A stretch of 54,770 bases of DNA from Sphingopyxis terrae subsp. terrae NBRC 15098 (GCF_001598815.1 NZ_BCZQ01000034.1:1-54770), one strand, 5' to 3'; shown: positions 1-8,243, counted from the stretch's first letter. Numbers and translations: made by a program. The notes: generated by a model not told the origin, from the sequence alone.

Positions 1-164
1 TCACCTAGCGGCGGCAATGTCGGAGAGACACGAAATGGCTGAATCGGCTTGCCGGTGCACACGATGAATTGACCACGACCGGTCGCGCCGCGGAGCTGAA
101 TCGCAACGGCATAGGCGTGGTCGAACGAGGCGAGCCGCGTCCGAAGGGGTGACAGGGCGGTCAT
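1..164 (-). CDS. Hypothetical protein, partial (5' end only)
   Basis: Reading leftward from an ATG at 164, 54 codons stay open to the window edge, so the C-terminus is missing. A GGAG Shine-Dalgarno sequence lies 6 nt before the ATG. The visible protein begins MTALSPLRTRLASFDHAYAV and shows no motif I recognise. It lies 69 nt downstream of the GHKL ATPase gene on the same strand and is probably part of the same element. The plus-strand reading frame over the same bases has no ribosome binding site. Confidence 0.5.
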   Translation of the reverse strand, partial: MTALSPLRTRLASFDHAYAVAIQLRGATGRGQFIVCTGKPIQPFRVSPTLPPLG

Positions 165-233
165 GGATCACTCCGGCTGTGGGGGTAAGGGTAGAAGCGG
201 ACGCAAGGTCGCCAGCCTGTCATGGTCCGAATG

Positions 234-1919
234 CTATGCAGCGGTGGGCTCGGTTTCAGGATCAGCGACTGCCAGATCGATTAGAACCTTGGCGACATCG
301 GCCTTGAGGGTGAGTGTTCGACCCTCGGGGATCAGCCATTGGACATCGTCGCGGAAGGCCGATCGGATCTGTTCCAGAAGCGCCTCGTCCTTTCCGAGGA
401 GGAGCTTGTTCGCCAGGTTACGCGCATCGCGGATGAAATCGTCATGCTGCCTGCCCCAGCTGTCGCTATCGCAATCCTCGTCATAAGTGAAGACCGCATC
501 CTCGATCAGCTGCGCGAGCGCCTGCGGCGTGACGATTGCGCCCTCCCGGACAAAAACATGTGCTTCGCCGATATGGCTGCTCGCGTTCGCGCAGACGAGC
601 ATATCGACGGGAAGGCGAAGCGTGGCGGCGGGTTCATCGAGCCCGGCGCAGCGAACTATCGGAACATTAAGGGTGATCGCAGTCACCCAGCCCGATTCAA
701 CATGATCGAGCATCTGGTCGTCGTCGGCATAGTGGAACAGTTCGCCCTCCCGTTCGACCGCAAAGGACAGGCGGGGGACGCGCGGAAGCACATCATACCA
801 TCGATAGCCGGCAAATTTGTCTTCAGCGAAGACAGGTCGGAAGCCGAGCTTCTCCTCGGTCAACACCTTCGCCGCGCATTGTTCGATATCGGCCTCGTGC
901 CTGGGGATCAGGATCATTGGGACAGCTTCGACGCGCTCGTCCTCGACGTAGGCATTGCCGTCCGCGGTTCGCGGGCGCCATGCACAGAGCCACGGGCTGG
1001 CTTCGGGAAGGCCAACGCCGAGCTCGGTAGCGCGCTTCCAGTCCTTGAACGACAGGCGATGTTGGCCTTTGAGCGCGATGGTCCGGAAAATGGCCGCCTG
1101 CACTTCAACCCGCAGATCGGCGAGTGCGGCATTCTCGACCATCTCCTTGCGCGCGGGCAAAACGAGCTGGAGCGAGGGCGCGTCGACGATGTCGATCCGG
1201 ACCGTCCATTTCCGCCGTGCGTCGATTTCCCCGATGGCGGGCATGCGGCAGGGAACCTTGATGCCATGAAAATTGATGCGCGGATCGCTCGCGATGTCAT
1301 AGGAATCGCTGAAGATTCCGATCCGGCAGCCATGCCACTCTTCGATCCGGCAGGCGCCCTTGAGGAAATCCTCGCGCGGCAAGACTGCGCCCTGAAATTC
1401 GACGGGCAACGGGAAATGCTTCGCCGCTGCTTCGACCCGCGATTGGAGATTGGGCAACCATTCGGCGGGCATGGCAATGACGAGCTGTGTGCCTTTGCGG
1501 ACCTCGTAGGCTTCGACCGTTAGGGGATTTTCGCCCTGCCAACCGTCCTTGGGAATCGTGACCGTCCATCCGGCATTGGCGGCTCTCGAGAAGGATCGCA
1601 CAGTAACGCGCTTGCCGGCGAGGCTGAACACACCCATTCCGGCAGGGTCTTCCCGCCGTGCGATCTGGTCGCTCCAGTCAGAGCGGCCCAGCGTCACGAA
1701 GGCGGCGGGATCATCGATGCCGGTGCCGTCGTCTGCAATAAAGAGGGCTGGATTGCCTTCATGCTCGCCGAGATCGACGGCGATTCGCTGCGCACCGGCA
1801 CGGCGGGCATTCTGGAACAGCTCGTTGAGAACGTCGGTGATCGTCCCGTTGAAGAGGCGCGACACCTTAGTGATAAGCTGCTCGCCGACGGAAGGGCGGA
1901 TTTGAGCGGGAAGCGTCAT
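234..1919 (-). CDS. GHKL-type ATP-binding protein (Hsp90/MutL-like ATPase fold)
   Basis: The 561-residue protein carries an N-terminal GHKL (Bergerat-fold) ATPase domain. The N box DVLNELFQNARRAGA is at residues 29-43 (E33, N37), the G1 box DDGTGID at 63-69, and a G2-like GMGVFS starts near 94. The rest (about 130-561) has no family I can name. It could work as an ATP-driven conformational switch as in Hsp90 or MutL, or be a histidine-kinase relative, but no His-phosphorylation module is seen. The start at 1919 has GGAG 8 nt upstream; the longer frame to 1949 lacks a site. A G-rich leader element lies 44 nt upstream. Similar ATPases occur on plasmids and integrative elements; the job here is unknown. 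Confidence 0.75.
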   Translation of the reverse strand: MTLPAQIRPSVGEQLITKVSRLFNGTITDVLNELFQNARRAGAQRIAVDLGEHEGNPALFIADDGTGIDDPAAFVTLGRSDWSDQIARREDPAGMGVFSLAGKRVTVRSFSRAANAGWTVTIPKDGWQGENPLTVEAYEVRKGTQLVIAMPAEWLPNLQSRVEAAAKHFPLPVEFQGAVLPREDFLKGACRIEEWHGCRIGIFSDSYDIASDPRINFHGIKVPCRMPAIGEIDARRKWTVRIDIVDAPSLQLVLPARKEMVENAALADLRVEVQAAIFRTIALKGQHRLSFKDWKRATELGVGLPEASPWLCAWRPRTADGNAYVEDERVEAVPMILIPRHEADIEQCAAKVLTEEKLGFRPVFAEDKFAGYRWYDVLPRVPRLSFAVEREGELFHYADDDQMLDHVESGWVTAITLNVPIVRCAGLDEPAATLRLPVDMLVCANASSHIGEAHVFVREGAIVTPQALAQLIEDAVFTYDEDCDSDSWGRQHDDFIRDARNLANKLLLGKDEALLEQIRSAFRDDVQWLIPEGRTLTLKADVAKVLIDLAVADPETEPTAA

Positions 1920-1962
1920 GGGAATACTCCGGTTGCGCGGCAGCCTCATTGCCGCCGCACGT

Positions 1963-1981
1963 CCCCGCCTCCTTTCCTCCC
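1963..1981 (-). repeat. G-rich leader element, copy 1
   Basis: On the minus strand this reads GGGAGGAAAGGAGGCGGGG. It starts the leader of the GHKL ATPase gene, 44 nt before its ATG, and is one of seven related copies in the element. Confidence 0.55.
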
Positions 1982-2029
1982 GGCCGATGACGATCGGTCG
2001 CGAGCGATTGAGTGCGGGCGGCTCAGGCT

Positions 2030-2506
2030 TCAGGCGGAGCGAAGTGCCTTCTCGGCCGCGGTTTCGACATAGATTTGCCGCGCGCGCCCGCGACGCCGTT
2101 TCCGGATGCGGCCCTCAGCATAGGCCTCAGCCCATCGTTGCGCCTCGGCGGCACGCGCTCCGGCGGAGCATTCGTCCGCTTGCTCGAAGATCGTATAGGC
2201 GAGCGCATATTGCTCGCGTTCCGGAAGCGCGAGCAGCGCCGAGGCGATGGGCAAGGTGCTTTCGTAGAATTCGAGAGCGTGGCGACCGCCGCCATGGTGC
2301 ATCAGTATGGCGAGCCGGCCCTTGCTACCGATCCCGGTCGGCCTCGCAATCATCACATCGTGCGAGGCATAGGTGACGGCGCCAAAACCATCGGGTTCCG
2401 CCGGATAGAAAATGCGGTTATCACGATGGGGAAGCGGGTGCGCGAGAATCTCATATCTGTCGAAGTTCTCGACTTTCCGGATGTCATTATGTCCGATGAC
2501 CGTCAT
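2030..2506 (-). CDS. Hypothetical protein (158 aa)
   Basis: This soluble protein has no signal peptide or membrane segment. Its N-terminal half (residues 1-60) looks like a beta-rich domain and its C-terminal half is helical, ending in an Arg-rich stretch (GRIRKRRRGRARQ near residue 130) that might bind nucleic acid. I recognise no family. The ATG at 2506 is preceded by AAAGGG at a suitable distance. It lies between the 153-aa hypothetical gene and the GHKL ATPase gene on the same strand. Confidence 0.6.
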   Translation of the reverse strand: MTVIGHNDIRKVENFDRYEILAHPLPHRDNRIFYPAEPDGFGAVTYASHDVMIARPTGIGSKGRLAILMHHGGGRHALEFYESTLPIASALLALPEREQYALAYTIFEQADECSAGARAAEAQRWAEAYAEGRIRKRRRGRARQIYVETAAEKALRSA

Positions 2507-2580
2507 CGCAGGCCCTTTCTGCTGGGGTGAAGTAACTATGCCCAGGGCAGGCGCCTTGGGCGGCTCGTCGATGACGGCAA

Positions 2581-3042
2581 TCAGGCAGCCCGGAGGCTGT
2601 CGCGCTGACGCAGACCGAGGTCGATAGCTGAGAGGCTTGCGAACCCAGGTTCGACGGCATCAAAGATGCCGGTTAGGTCGTCGAGGTCGGCCCAGACGCA
2701 GGCGTCGCCCGGATCAGGATCGAGCTGGAAGACGATCGGTAACGAGTCCGCGGTCATCTCCCGGAAGAAGGTGCGAATGATCAGCCACTCGATCCGGCGT
2801 CCGACTGCCCCGACGCGCGAGGCAAGCGCCGTCCGCTCGACAGGGCGCATCGCGAGGTAGCGCTCGGGCGCAATGAGCGGAGCGATCCGAATGCAAGCAA
2901 TACGACCGGCGACCCCGGGCGCGTGAACGGTGCCGGCGCTCGCGATACGCTCCACCGCAACACCCTCGGCCGGAACCAGCGCGCGATAGACATAATGGGG
3001 CAGCGCCCCCGCGATGCGGGAACGCGAGACAATGACTTTCAT
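2581..3042 (-). CDS. Hypothetical protein (153 aa)
   Basis: The start MKVIVSRSR at 3042 has a GAGGAG site that overlaps the stop codon of the upstream gene (TGA at 3056-3054), so translation is probably coupled to it. A TTG at 3057 in the same frame is a poorer choice. The protein is hydrophobic-patchy but has no clear transmembrane segment, and I recognise no family. The C-terminal part (DPDPGDACVWADLDDLTGIF) is acidic. Confidence 0.6.
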   Translation of the reverse strand: MKVIVSRSRIAGALPHYVYRALVPAEGVAVERIASAGTVHAPGVAGRIACIRIAPLIAPERYLAMRPVERTALASRVGAVGRRIEWLIIRTFFREMTADSLPIVFQLDPDPGDACVWADLDDLTGIFDAVEPGFASLSAIDLGLRQRDSLRAA

Positions 3043-3053
3043 CGACGTTCTCC

Positions 3054-3698
3054 TCAAGCGACCAGCCGCATCGGCGGCGTTCCGGGTTCGGCGAGGTGCA
3101 GTTCGCGCCGGATGCGCGCGGCGAGGCGGTCAGGCTCGAGCAGTTCGCCGACCGCGGCCCAGTGGTTGCGGTCGCCGCAATAATCCTTCCGCCCGGCGAC
3201 GCGGCGGAACATCACTTCACGGCCGGATCCGATGCCAAGCCGGAGCTGGACATAGATTTCCTCGGTATGAAGGATGATCTCGCCGCTGACGGCAATACCG
3301 CCCTTGATCGATCGAAGATCATAGGTGCCGTCCTCCATGCAAAGGGCCTCGGCAAGCCGCTTCAGGGCCTTTCGGCCGTCGCTATGGAAGAGCTTCTTTG
3401 CCTGCTCGTCGTAGCTGACACCCCTATGCGCCAGCACCACGAGTGCGGATTTGCCGCGCATGTCGGCGATGCGGTCCAAGCAGGCGCGCCGAAGCGCGGT
3501 GTCGCCGCCGCCCGTGGCGCCCGCAACGGCACCGAGATGCCGCGCGAGCAACAGTACTGCGGGATCGGTTTCGTCGGGATTGCCGGCATTTCGGCAATCC
3601 TTGATCGCCGCGATCAGCGCGTGGAGACAGGCCGGCAGCGTCGAGAGTGCCGAAGGATCGAGCGCCTGCTGGAAGCGGAACGCGATATCGTATGACAT
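3054..3698 (-). CDS. Hypothetical protein (214 aa)
   Basis: This predicted soluble protein is helical at the N-terminus (residues 1-100) and beta-rich around 125-180 (YDLRSIKGGIAVSGEIILHT). The ATG at 3698 has AAGGA upstream and a G-rich leader element 37 nt away. It is the first gene of a two-gene unit with the 153-aa protein, whose ribosome site overlaps its stop codon. No known family recognised. Confidence 0.6.
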   Translation of the reverse strand: MSYDIAFRFQQALDPSALSTLPACLHALIAAIKDCRNAGNPDETDPAVLLLARHLGAVAGATGGGDTALRRACLDRIADMRGKSALVVLAHRGVSYDEQAKKLFHSDGRKALKRLAEALCMEDGTYDLRSIKGGIAVSGEIILHTEEIYVQLRLGIGSGREVMFRRVAGRKDYCGDRNHWAAVGELLEPDRLAARIRRELHLAEPGTPPMRLVA

Positions 3699-3734
3699 GG
3701 GACAGGTTCCTTCTCCGGACGCCTATTGCGCCCG

Positions 3735-3760
3735 CCCCTGTCCTTCCCTCTCTCCTCCCA
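3735..3760 (-). repeat. G-rich leader element, copy 2
   Basis: On the minus strand it begins TGGGAGGAGAGAGGGAAGG and continues into AGGGGCGGG just to the left. It lies 37 nt before the start of the 214-aa gene, in the intergenic region shared with the divergent small gene at 3991. Runs of G separated by short purine linkers match the other copies. Confidence 0.5.
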
Positions 3761-3990
3761 TTTCGCAGGGATATTGAAGGCACCCCAAGTGCCCGCAGCC
3801 GCGATGTTCCACATCTGTCGATCGATGGCGAGCGGGAGGCAAGCGAGCGGGCGCCCCTCGGGCTCGGGTTCGTGCAGTGCACGTCGTGGCGCTGCAATTC
3901 ATCGCCGAGAGGAGAATTTGCGCAGCCGACGATCGTCCGAATGTGCTAGATTACGTGCCTGCCCAAAATTGCGTCCCGCGGAGAATGACG

Positions 3991-4182
3991 ATGCGCGAAC
4001 TGGACGAGGAAGAACGCCATCTATTGCGCGCGCTCGATGGCCCGCTTGCGACCGGCGATCTGATCACGATGGTCAGGGATCTCGGCGAAATCCTGCGCAA
4101 TCGCGGCCATGTGATCCAGGCCAATGTCGCGGAGCTTGCCGCCGATCGGCTGGAAATGCTCGATGCGCGGTCGCAGGCTTAA
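3991..4182 (+). CDS. Small helical hypothetical protein (63 aa)
   Basis: This is one of only two plus-strand genes in the element. The start MRELDEEERHLLRAL at 3991 is fixed by GGAG 7 nt upstream; an ATG at 3985 in the same frame is too close to it. The product is small, acidic and predicted all-helical, with no cysteines, signal or membrane segment. It faces away from the 214-aa gene across a 292-bp region. A TGnTAGATT sequence near 3950 could be an extended -10, but I see no good -35. Function unknown. Confidence 0.5.
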   Translation: MRELDEEERHLLRALDGPLATGDLITMVRDLGEILRNRGHVIQANVAELAADRLEMLDARSQA

Positions 4183-4215
4183 TGGGAATTACGCCAAACA
4201 TACCAAGGACCGGCT

Positions 4216-4917
4216 TCACCAGTCATGCTTCGGCAATGCCTCGACGCTGCCAGCGTCGCAGTCGAACAGGATATGGTCGAAGCCATGTGCACGAGCAAAT
4301 CTCATCGCGGCAAGAAGATCGGCCGGTAGCTTGGCCTGCGCCGGCTCATCCACCTCGCGCGCCGGAACGAACCATCCGTATATGGTACTCGCAACATTGA
4401 TCGGCCGGTCGGAGGTTGCCGCCGCGCACCATTCATCAAGCATGGCTGCCGTCGCAGTCGACAGATGCGCCGTGGCAATGACGCAATAGTGCCCGGTTTC
4501 GGGGCCCAGTGTCTGCATGTCGGCGAGTAGCGGATCGATATGGACGCGGTCAGTCTTGAGATTCTCGCTCGGATGATCATCGAAATAGATGTCCGCGATC
4601 GTTTGATCGTCGAGCGTCGCCGGATCGCGCCCATCTTCGATATCGGACCACCACTCGCGGCAATATTCGGCGACTTCCGCCATCAAGGCTTTCTGAGTCA
4701 GCGCGGCATAATGGTTGGTGCCATGCTTATGATCGATTGAACCGATGTGGATGTCGAAGCCCCACGGAATCAATCCCCGCGCAAGGCAATCCTCGAACGC
4801 AGCGATATCCTCGATCACCGCGGCGCGGGCAGCGTCATCGAGGTCGGCCGGCGTTTCGATGGCGGCACGGGCACGAGCGAGCAGTTGCGCCAAGGCGCGG
4901 ATGCCAATGTCAGACAT
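4216..4917 (-). CDS. DUF5983-like plasmid-type protein (233 aa)
   Basis: The C-terminal third (residues about 144-225) has the pattern I associate with DUF5983: CVIATAHLS near 145, YGWFVP at 183-188, a LPADL segment and LFDCDAG near 220. The N-terminal part is separate, with a helical start and a DIHIGSIDHKHGTNHY segment at 55-70. Proteins of this type occur on plasmids and integrative elements and their function is unknown. The family call is from memory of the motif, not a search. It lies 75 nt downstream of the three-gene coupled cassette. Confidence 0.6.
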   Translation of the reverse strand: MSDIGIRALAQLLARARAAIETPADLDDAARAAVIEDIAAFEDCLARGLIPWGFDIHIGSIDHKHGTNHYAALTQKALMAEVAEYCREWWSDIEDGRDPATLDDQTIADIYFDDHPSENLKTDRVHIDPLLADMQTLGPETGHYCVIATAHLSTATAAMLDEWCAAATSDRPINVASTIYGWFVPAREVDEPAQAKLPADLLAAMRFARAHGFDHILFDCDAGSVEALPKHDW

Positions 4918-4986
4918 GATATAATCCTGTTCGGCTGATGTGAGCCTGCGCCGGCACTCGGCGAACTACGGCGCTTGGGCATGCTG

Positions 4987-5017
4987 GATCGATCAAATGA
5001 CAATCGTTTGATCGATC
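4987..5017. repeat. Perfect 11-bp inverted repeat, 9-nt loop
   Basis: GATCGATCAAA (4987-4997) and TTTGATCGATC (5007-5017) are exact inverted copies around a 9-nt centre. The repeat covers the last codons and stop of the 87-aa gene. There is no U-tract on the minus strand, so it is a weak terminator candidate; a binding site or an RNA-processing hairpin is equally possible. Confidence 0.6.
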
Positions 5018-5256
5018 GCGTCGATAACGCAGCGAATATCAGCTGCAGCCATTTCTAGGCGGCGCAGCGCTTCTTTCCGGCAATCACAGCCCTCGCTCGA
5101 TGCTAGCTCAGCCATGAGAAAGGCAAAGAGCGGATCGCCCAAATCGTGGGTCTCCTCGATGCTTTCGATGTGGGCAAAGTCGCCTTCACCGTATGCGACG
5201 GCGCAAATTCGCTGGAATGGATTCAACATCGTCGGAACCGTTTCGGCAATGGTCAT
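4993..5256 (-). CDS. Hypothetical protein (87 aa), third gene of coupled cassette
   Basis: The protein starts MTIAETVPTMLNPFQRICAV and is mostly helical, with no recognised family. The ATG at 5256 overlaps the stop of the preceding ORF as ATGA (5256-5253), which supports this start although the purine-rich GGGAG is only 1 nt away. An internal ATG at 5229 (MLNPFQ) is the alternative. The C-terminus carries a perfect inverted repeat in its codons. Confidence 0.55.
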   Translation of the reverse strand: MTIAETVPTMLNPFQRICAVAYGEGDFAHIESIEETHDLGDPLFAFLMAELASSEGCDCRKEALRRLEMAAADIRCVIDAIDQTIVI

Positions 5257-5447
5257 GCTCCCAAAGCAAGAAGGGACATGCCGGGCGTCCGGCATTGATC
5301 TCGCGAAGTGATGACCTTCACGAAGGATGAGGCCTGTCGGCGCGTGTCGATGACGTCCACGGAAAGGGAGCCTGGGCCGATATTCGTCGCATTCGGTAGC
5401 CAGCGACAGCGCCGTTCGCGCCATCGTGGGGACCGATCGACAATCAT
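5253..5447 (-). CDS. Small hypothetical protein (64 aa), middle gene of coupled cassette
   Basis: The ORF reads from an ATG at 5447 (MIVDRSPRWRERR) to a TGA at 5253. Both ends make the ATGA overlap typical of translational coupling: its start with the stop of the 129-aa gene, and its stop with the start of the 87-aa gene. Two such junctions in a row are the main evidence that it is real. The N-terminus is Arg/Trp-rich and the second half is beta-like (SLSVDVIDTR). A competing frame over the same bases is also open, so this is a moderate call. No family recognised. Confidence 0.45.
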   Translation of the reverse strand: MIVDRSPRWRERRCRWLPNATNIGPGSLSVDVIDTRRQASSFVKVITSRDQCRTPGMSLLALGA

Positions 5448-5833
5448 ATCGGCGCGTCGGGATCGTCCATCGGCCTCGCGGTCGCGGCGCGCGAGAGGTC
5501 CGGAATGCGCGGGTCGTTGTAAATGCAGTCGAGCGACATCGACAGCGCGTGGTGCTCCGCCCCCTCGGGTGTCGAAGCATCGATCGTATAGACTGCGCTC
5601 GCAAAGCAATCGTCGCCGCTGAAAAATGCGACATCGACAAGGTAGGTAGCGACGACGGCGGTTGAGACCGCGCCTCGGCAATGCCTGTCGATGAGGTCCG
5701 CGACGCTCGAACGCAGCCCATCGATGTCAGGGTCAAAATCTTCCCACGTCACATCGTTGGGGCATTCGTCGAGGAGATAGTTGGACATGAGGTCCTGCAT
5801 CGTATCGAGCAAGCGGTAGCGCGCATCGGTCAT
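5444..5833 (-). CDS. Hypothetical protein (129 aa), first gene of coupled cassette
   Basis: The start at 5833 has GGAG 7 nt upstream. The protein is acidic, helical at the N-terminus (RYRLLDTMQDLMSNYLL) and beta-rich in the middle (AVVATYLVDVAFFSGDD). It has no signal peptide and no family I recognise. It follows the DUF932 gene after a strong hairpin (5853-5884) and overlaps the next ORF by 4 nt. Confidence 0.6.
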   Translation of the reverse strand: MTDARYRLLDTMQDLMSNYLLDECPNDVTWEDFDPDIDGLRSSVADLIDRHCRGAVSTAVVATYLVDVAFFSGDDCFASAVYTIDASTPEGAEHHALSMSLDCIYNDPRIPDLSRAATARPMDDPDAPI

Positions 5834-5852
5834 GGCGGGTCTCCATGGGAAG

Positions 5853-5884
5853 GAAGCCGCCGGATCGAACGAACCGGCGGCTTC
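5853..5884 (-). terminator. Hairpin after the DUF932 gene
   Basis: GAAGCCGCCGG (5853-5863) and CCGGCGGCTTC (5874-5884) form a perfect 11-bp stem with a 10-nt loop, 6 nt past the DUF932 stop. On the minus strand it is followed by CTTCC rather than a U-run, so it may attenuate or stabilise the upstream message rather than stop transcription fully. Confidence 0.45.
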
Positions 5885-5889
5885 GGACG

Positions 5890-7083
5890 TCAGTGGGCGG
5901 TTTCGAGAAGCTTGCGGGCCTTGCCCTCGACTTCGAGCCGGCTGTCCTGGTTGGTCCTGGTGCGCGCAAAGGCCGTGATGCCCTGCACGAAATCATAGAT
6001 CGTCTCAGGCGGGCGGCCCTCTTCATTGAGCACCGTCGCGACGATCTTTGCGGTTTCGGCCTTCGAGAAGCCGCGTTTGCGCAGGAACGTCTCGCGGTCC
6101 TCATCCTTGCGGGCGACGATGCGCTCGCGCGCGGTCTTGATGCCGCTCAGGAATGGCATCGGCGAAGAGTCCGCGAAATGCTCGAGCGCGGGCGCTGCTT
6201 CATGGGCGAAGCGGTTGGCTGCGAATTTCGAGTGGCGGATCTTCACCTCCTCGAAATTCTCGACGCCCCAGAGGTTGCGGTTCATGCACACGGCGCGCAG
6301 ATAGAAGGTCGCCATGCCGAGCGTCTTCGCGCCGACCTCGGAGTTCCAGCAGTAGAAGCCGCGGAAATAGAGATCGGGATCGCCATTGGGTAGCTTGCCC
6401 GCCTCGATCGGGTGCGTGTCATCGACCAGGAAGATGAAGACGTCGCGGTCGGAGGCATAAAGCGTCGTCGTGTCGCGTGTGACGTCGACATAAGGATTAT
6501 AGTGCATGCTCGACCAGTCGAGCACGCCGGGGACCTTCCACCGCGTTTGCCCGATGCCGTCGCCGGCGATCTTCATCACCGCTTCCACGAGCTCATAATC
6601 CCAGATACGGCCATATTCGGGCCCGGTCGCGGCGCGAAGTTCGGTCCGCCCGTCGTCGGTCTGCAGCAGTTTCACCTGCTCGCCGCGGTGCGCGACGAGG
6701 CCGTGCTGAAGATTGATGCCGGCAAGCGCAGCCGGAAGCTCGCGAAGATAGGACGCGGGCGCGCCGACGAGGCTGCAAAGCTGTCCGAATGCCCAGTTCG
6801 TCGGCGCAACGGGCCGCTCTTCGTCGGGGACCATCAGCGAGAGTCGCTCGGGGCTATCGCTCCGCGCCTCGACACGGATCGCCTTGCTGTCGACGACGCG
6901 CGTGGTTGCCCGGTCGGCGCGGGTGCGAACGACATCATAGAGATCGGTCAGCGAGAGGAAGCGCTCGTCGTCGGGACGCGAGAACCATTCGGACGAAACG
7001 CGGCCGATGTTGCGGCCGCGGGAGATATCGACGCGATAGGCGCCGCCGACCGGACGGTCGGCAGCGGGGACAAGATTGGTCAT
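5890..7083 (-). CDS. DUF932 domain-containing protein
   Basis: The 397-residue protein matches the DUF932 family, which is common on phages, plasmids and integrative elements. Typical features are an N-terminal segment recognising the family (residues 20-120), a central PEYGRIWDYELVEA near 165, the DRDVFIFLVDDTHPIE segment near 225, and FRGFYCWNSEVGAKTLG near 255. The biochemical role is unproven; members sit among DNA-modification and antirestriction genes. GGAG lies 8 nt before the ATG and a G-rich leader element 66 nt upstream. It opens its own transcription unit and is followed by a strong hairpin. Confidence 0.8.
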   Translation of the reverse strand: MTNLVPAADRPVGGAYRVDISRGRNIGRVSSEWFSRPDDERFLSLTDLYDVVRTRADRATTRVVDSKAIRVEARSDSPERLSLMVPDEERPVAPTNWAFGQLCSLVGAPASYLRELPAALAGINLQHGLVAHRGEQVKLLQTDDGRTELRAATGPEYGRIWDYELVEAVMKIAGDGIGQTRWKVPGVLDWSSMHYNPYVDVTRDTTTLYASDRDVFIFLVDDTHPIEAGKLPNGDPDLYFRGFYCWNSEVGAKTLGMATFYLRAVCMNRNLWGVENFEEVKIRHSKFAANRFAHEAAPALEHFADSSPMPFLSGIKTARERIVARKDEDRETFLRKRGFSKAETAKIVATVLNEEGRPPETIYDFVQGITAFARTRTNQDSRLEVEGKARKLLETAH

Positions 7084-7148
7084 GGGAAATCTCCGGCAAG
7101 AGTGGAACGTCGAGCCGGACCGAAATCACTGACCGGCTCGCCCCGTTC

Positions 7149-7164
7149 CCACCCCCTTCCCTCC
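7149..7164 (-). repeat. G-rich leader element, copy 3 (exact core)
   Basis: The minus strand reads GGAGGGAAGGGGGTGG, identical to the copies at 9817 and 16590. With flanking G residues (GGGAGGGAAGGGGGTGGG) it fits the four-run quadruplex rule. It lies 66 nt before the DUF932 start in a 216-nt gap with no convincing gene. Confidence 0.7.
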
Positions 7165-7299
7165 CGACCGGCAGTCAGATGGCGTGGTGCGCGCTCGTTT
7201 GGTCGGTACCGCGCCGGTTCGCCTTGAGCAGCCCTCAGGCGGTGCAGAACGTGACCGTCTTGCCATCGACGCCCATCAGCGAGGCAAGGAAAGACGTGG

Positions 7300-7935
7300 T
7301 CAGCCGAACGGCTTGCCATTCTCCACGAAGGTGTATCCGTTGGCGGTTATCGCCTCATCTACGGCCTGCTCGGACGTCAGATACTCGAATTCGCTTTCGA
7401 GGCGCCGATAGAGCCAGCGGGCAAGGTCGCGCAGTGCTTCGATGATGGTTTCTTCCGCGGGGGAACCGAAGGCGATCCCTTCGCGCTCGACCGCGATGTC
7501 CATGCAATATTCATGGTAATAGCGACCGCGGTGGCGAATATCGGCGCTGAGCCGGTAGAAATGCTGGCGCTGGATGTAGCGAAGCGCATCGGCGATCTGG
7601 TGAAGCCTGGCATCCTGCGGCGCGTAGACCCGGATGGCTTTCGATGATCTGGGCCGATAGGCGTAGCTGCCGGCAAAGCTGGCGCCGTCTCCCTGGCTGG
7701 CAAAGCCCGTGAAGAATATCTGCGGCTCTTCGCGCTTTGTGCCTCCGACATGGGAAACCGGGTTGGTGCGAAGCGTGATACCGAGGATGTCGCAGATCGC
7801 CTCGAAGTCGCTGAAGACGAAGTCGTACCAGTCATGGTCGAAGGCGCCCTGACGATACCAGTCGCGCGCCTTGTCCTTAGCGCGCTCGTCCAGTTCGTCG
7901 AACTGATAGACGGTGATGGGGATGATTTCGGGCAT
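7300..7935 (-). CDS. Hypothetical phage/plasmid-type protein (211 aa)
   Basis: The N-terminus (VYQFDELDERAKDKARDWYR, then DHDWYDFVFSDFEAICDILG) has the pattern of a widespread phage and plasmid protein family of unknown function. The middle has FFTGFASQGDGASFAG (74-89) and the C-terminus is helical with LARWLYRRLESEFEYL. No catalytic motif is evident. GAGAGG precedes the ATG by about 9 nt. It lies between the zinc-finger gene and the DUF932 gene on the same strand. Confidence 0.65.
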   Translation of the reverse strand: MPEIIPITVYQFDELDERAKDKARDWYRQGAFDHDWYDFVFSDFEAICDILGITLRTNPVSHVGGTKREEPQIFFTGFASQGDGASFAGSYAYRPRSSKAIRVYAPQDARLHQIADALRYIQRQHFYRLSADIRHRGRYYHEYCMDIAVEREGIAFGSPAEETIIEALRDLARWLYRRLESEFEYLTSEQAVDEAITANGYTFVENGKPFG

Positions 7936-7968
7936 TGCGGAAACCTCTCCGATTGGCGGCGCCGCGGT

Positions 7969-8193
7969 TCAATCGAACAGCGGCAGGCCCAGTTGAGGCG
8001 AAACGCAGCCGAGACCGCAGAGCCCGAGCGGGCACGGTCCATACTTGCCCTCGCGGTCAGCGAGGATGTCGCGCGAGGTGTGAAATTCGACGAATGGCCC
8101 GCTATGCCCACTCGGCCGGCGGCAGCCGACACCTACCGCGGCGTGGCAGTTGGGGCAGACAACCTCGAGAATGGGATCGCGGTGCCGGGACAT
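7969..8193 (-). CDS. Phage-type zinc-finger protein (74 aa)
   Basis: Cys13-x2-Cys16, Cys24 in CRRPSG and His38 followed by R41 match the small phage and plasmid zinc finger of the form CPxC...CRxxSG...HxxR, thought to bind DNA. The C-terminus adds a second cysteine group (Cys54, Cys59, Cys63 in CPLGLCGLGC) that is not part of the usual motif and could hold a second metal. No strong Shine-Dalgarno sequence is seen before the ATG at 8193, so the start is less sure than the frame. It is 33 nt upstream of the 211-aa gene. Confidence 0.65.
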   Translation of the reverse strand: MSRHRDPILEVVCPNCHAAVGVGCRRPSGHSGPFVEFHTSRDILADREGKYGPCPLGLCGLGCVSPQLGLPLFD

Positions 8194-8243
8194 TGTGCAG
8201 CCCGGTTTCTGGCAGAGGGCCTAGCCTTTGACGATGTGCGCCA

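Noticed and set aside
163..486. 107-codon plus-strand frame at the left edge
   Set aside because: It overlaps the GHKL ATPase gene and the partial minus-strand gene, and lacks a ribosome site.
7230..7300. Short minus-strand frame reading LTTSFLASLMGVDGKTVTFCTA
   Set aside because: It has good codon use but no ATG or GTG start near its beginning and only about 22 codons. It may be a relic or an alternate end of the 211-aa gene; not enough to call.
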